DNA from: Chromatiales bacterium
GTDB lineage: Bacteria; Pseudomonadota; Gammaproteobacteria; CAMYNG01
Length of the DNA: 5,213 nt
Direction of reading: 5' to 3'
Assembly (NCBI GenBank): GCA_026990045.1
Contig: JALSIK010000070.1
Coordinates: 1-5,213 of the forward strand
The notes beneath the pieces were generated by a model. It did not search any database and was not told the origin of the DNA. It saw only the letters and a program-made list of their open reading frames with translations. Below, one piece after another: positions 3,234-5,213 of this stretch. A program made the position numbers and the translations under genes. Every line of letters begins with the position of its first letter. Positions within the stretch are counted from its first letter, which is position 1.

Positions 3234-5213
3234 ATGGCTGCCAAGGCTCTCCAATCCCTCCGCCCCTCGGATCTCCCGGCGCTCCCCGAGCGGACCCTCG
3301 CCCTCGTCCGGGCCTGCGACGAGGACGGCGCCAGCACCGCGCGGCTGGCCCGCATGGTGGCCGAGGATCCCGTTCTCACCGCGGAGGTCATGCGCCTGGC
3401 CAACTCGGCCTGGTTCGGCATCGGCCGGCGCATCCGCTCGGTGGCCAAGGCCGTCACCCTGCTGGGCCGGCGCCTGCTGCGCCACCTCGTCCTGTACGCC
3501 GGCTTCAAGGCCCTGCTGGGCGACCGGCGCCTGTCCCACGTGGACCTGCGGCCCTTCTGGGAGGCCGCGGTGCGCCGGGCCGTGGCCGCCAGCCGCCTGG
3601 CGGCGGCCGGGCGCCAGGACCCGGACGAGTGCTTCGCCGCCGGCCTGTTCCAGGACCTGGGCCTGCTGGCCCTGTTCTTCGCCGGCACCGCCCGGCCCGG
3701 GCTGTGGCCCCGGCTCATGGCGGCCGACCCGGAACAGCGCCTGGCCCTGGAGCGGGCCGAGCTGGGCACCACCCATGCCGAGGTCATGGCCCTGCTGGCC
3801 CCGCGCTGGGCCCTGCCCGGGACGCTGGCGGCGGCCATCCAGGCCCACCAGGACCCGGCCGCCTGCCGCGGCAACGCCCTGGCCGCGGTGCTCCACTGCG
3901 CGGACTGGATCGCCGCGGTGCTGGACCCGGAGGCCGAGCCCGGCGCGCGGCTGGAGGAATGCTGCCGGCGCGCGGCGGAGCTGCTGGACCTGGACCGCGA
4001 CGGGGTGGAAGCGCTCATCGCCGCCGCCCCGGAGCAGGTGCGGCTGGCGGCCCGGGCGCTCAACCTGAAGGTCCGCCGCCTGCCCGACCTGCGCCGGCTG
4101 CTGGCGGCGGCGGACCGGCCCGTGCCGGCCCCGCGCGACTTCGAGGCCCTGGCCGGGGAGCTGCAGCAGGCCCTGGCCGAACGCAACCGCCTGGCCGCCG
4201 AGCTGGAACAGGAGCTGCAGCTGGCGCGCGAGATCCAGGGCAGCCTCCTGCCCGCCCATCCCGGGGGCGACTTCCCCGTGTTCGGGGTCAACGTCCCGGC
4301 CCGGGAGCTGTCGGGCGATTTCTACGACTTCTTCACCCTGGACGACGGCCGCATCTGCTTCAACATCGCCGACGTCTCGGGCAAGGGCGTGACCGCGGCC
4401 CTGCTCATGGCCAAGACCTCGAGCCTGTTCCGCTGCCTGGGCAAGCGCATCCACAACCCCGGGACCCTGCTCAAGATCCTCAACGAGGAGATCTGCGAAA
4501 CCGCCATCCGCGGCATGTTCGTGAGCATGGTGGCCGGGATCTACGACCCCCGCAGCCGCCGCGTGCGCCTGGCCAACGCCGGGGGGCCGCCGGCCCTGCT
4601 CATGGATGCCCGCGGGGCGGCCGAGCTGGTCCCCGCCGACGCGGTGCCCCTGGGCATCGTGCCCGAGACCGAGTTCCCGCCGCGGGAGCTGGACCTGCGC
4701 GACCGCTGCCTGTACCTGGTCACCGACGGCGTGACCGAGGGCCTGGCCGAGCGCGACGGCCCGGTGGAGATGGACCGGCTCGTGGCCCTGTTGCGGGACT
4801 GGGCCGGGCGCCCGCCGGTGGAACGGCTCAACGCCGTGGTGGGCGCCCTGCGCGCCAACGGGGACCGCCGCCGCGACGACCTCACGCTGCTGGTCATCGA
4901 GGGCGGCATGCAGCCGGAGGAATGCCTGCTGGACCACCGCTTCCCGGCCCGCTCCGACGAACTCAAGGTCATGCGCGCCCGGCTGCGGGCCACGCTGGCG
5001 GACACCGTGTGCAGCGCCAACACCGCCGAGCAGATCGTGCTGGCGGTCAACGAGGCGTGCATGAACATCATCCAGCACGCCTACGGCCGCACCCGCGAGG
5101 GCGACATCGTGCTGCGCGTCAGCCGCCAGGGCGACGAGCTGGTGGTGCGCATCGTGGACTTCGCGCCCTGCGTGGACGCCGACTGCGTCCGCGGCCGCAG
5201 CCTGGAGGAAATC
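3234..5213 (+). CDS. HDOD / PP2C (SpoIIE-RsbU type) phosphatase / RsbW-type ATPase fusion, 3' truncated
   Basis: The 660 visible residues stay in frame to the window end. Residues 10-210 are an HDOD domain (LPALPERTLALV; EDPVLTAEVMRLANSAWFG; H181AEV; QAHQDP 203-208) in which the metal-binding HD is replaced by Gln140-Asp141, as expected for this non-catalytic signalling fold. A coiled coil (about 302-335) ends in the linker motif REIQGSLLP. Residues 345-555 are a PP2C phosphatase with its metal-site motifs intact: SGDFYD (Asp362), DVSGKG (Asp380), TDGVTEG (Asp498) and RRDDLTLL (Asp548-Asp549). From about 570 an RsbW/HATPase domain begins, with N-box Glu607-Asn611 and His615; Asp642 starts the next motif, and the glycine-rich lid lies beyond the window. 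The family dephosphorylates STAS anti-sigma antagonists, while the ATPase domain phosphorylates or binds them. ATG 3234 is the first possible start after an in-frame TAA at 3171; its ribosome site is poor. A STAS gene is expected downstream. Confidence 0.92.
   Translation, partial: MAAKALQSLRPSDLPALPERTLALVRACDEDGASTARLARMVAEDPVLTAEVMRLANSAWFGIGRRIRSVAKAVTLLGRRLLRHLVLYAGFKALLGDRRLSHVDLRPFWEAAVRRAVAASRLAAAGRQDPDECFAAGLFQDLGLLALFFAGTARPGLWPRLMAADPEQRLALERAELGTTHAEVMALLAPRWALPGTLAAAIQAHQDPAACRGNALAAVLHCADWIAAVLDPEAEPGARLEECCRRAAELLDLDRDGVEALIAAAPEQVRLAARALNLKVRRLPDLRRLLAAADRPVPAPRDFEALAGELQQALAERNRLAAELEQELQLAREIQGSLLPAHPGGDFPVFGVNVPARELSGDFYDFFTLDDGRICFNIADVSGKGVTAALLMAKTSSLFRCLGKRIHNPGTLLKILNEEICETAIRGMFVSMVAGIYDPRSRRVRLANAGGPPALLMDARGAAELVPADAVPLGIVPETEFPPRELDLRDRCLYLVTDGVTEGLAERDGPVEMDRLVALLRDWAGRPPVERLNAVVGALRANGDRRRDDLTLLVIEGGMQPEECLLDHRFPARSDELKVMRARLRATLADTVCSANTAEQIVLAVNEACMNIIQHAYGRTREGDIVLRVSRQGDELVVRIVDFAPCVDADCVRGRSLEEI

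Noticed and set aside
2963..4291. 442-codon open frame on the minus strand
   Set aside because: Another antisense frame over the same gene, with Ser/Arg/Ala-rich low-complexity translation running through the structured repeat.
3120..5078. 652-codon open frame on the minus strand
   Set aside because: It lies antisense to the HDOD-PP2C-ATPase gene, whose motifs are unambiguous. The translation is rich in Gly, Gln, His, Ala and Val without domains, as expected for a shadow frame in GC-rich coding DNA.

Overview
The DNA is very GC-rich (roughly 70% by eye), with short intergenic gaps and strong G/C preference at third codon positions. The families present (secreted subtilase, long bacterial patatin, Rieske ferredoxin, fused partner-switching regulator) suggest a high-GC proteobacterium, most likely a gammaproteobacterium. 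That placement is inference from style and gene content, since no marker gene is present.

Layout: (1) 1-1071, plus strand: the C-terminal part of a subtilisin-like (S8) serine protease, followed 9 bases later and in the same reading frame by a small lipoprotein that looks like a free-standing subtilase propeptide/inhibitor domain. (2) 1055-2475, minus strand: a patatin-like phospholipase and, 44 bases downstream of it, a 62-residue two-helix membrane protein with a near-perfect ribosome binding site. The small gene overlaps the lipoprotein gene tail-to-tail by 17 bases. (3) 2476-2583: a compact divergent control region. It holds a plausible sigma-70 promoter for patatin, a perfect TATAAT box for the gene on the other side, and a 9-bp perfect inverted repeat lying over or beside both. 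(4) 2584-2901, plus strand: a single-domain Rieske [2Fe-2S] ferredoxin. (5) 2902-3233: a non-coding stretch dominated by a hairpin-rich element with matching inverted ends (about 2931-3087), then a short direct repeat and an extended -10 promoter. (6) 3234 to the window end, plus strand: a large regulator joining an HDOD domain, a coiled-coil linker, a SpoIIE/RsbU-type PP2C phosphatase and an RsbW-type ATPase domain, cut by the window end.

How the parts fit: the protease and propeptide-like lipoprotein probably act together in the cell envelope. The patatin and small membrane protein form a second unit, possibly acting on membrane lipids. The last gene is a signalling hub that would control a STAS-type anti-sigma antagonist and perhaps a sigma factor. 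Nothing links these units to each other apart from the shared control region between patatin and the Rieske gene. The points most worth a second look are the separate propeptide lipoprotein, the HDOD-PP2C-ATPase fusion, the structured repeat element and the divergent promoter palindrome.
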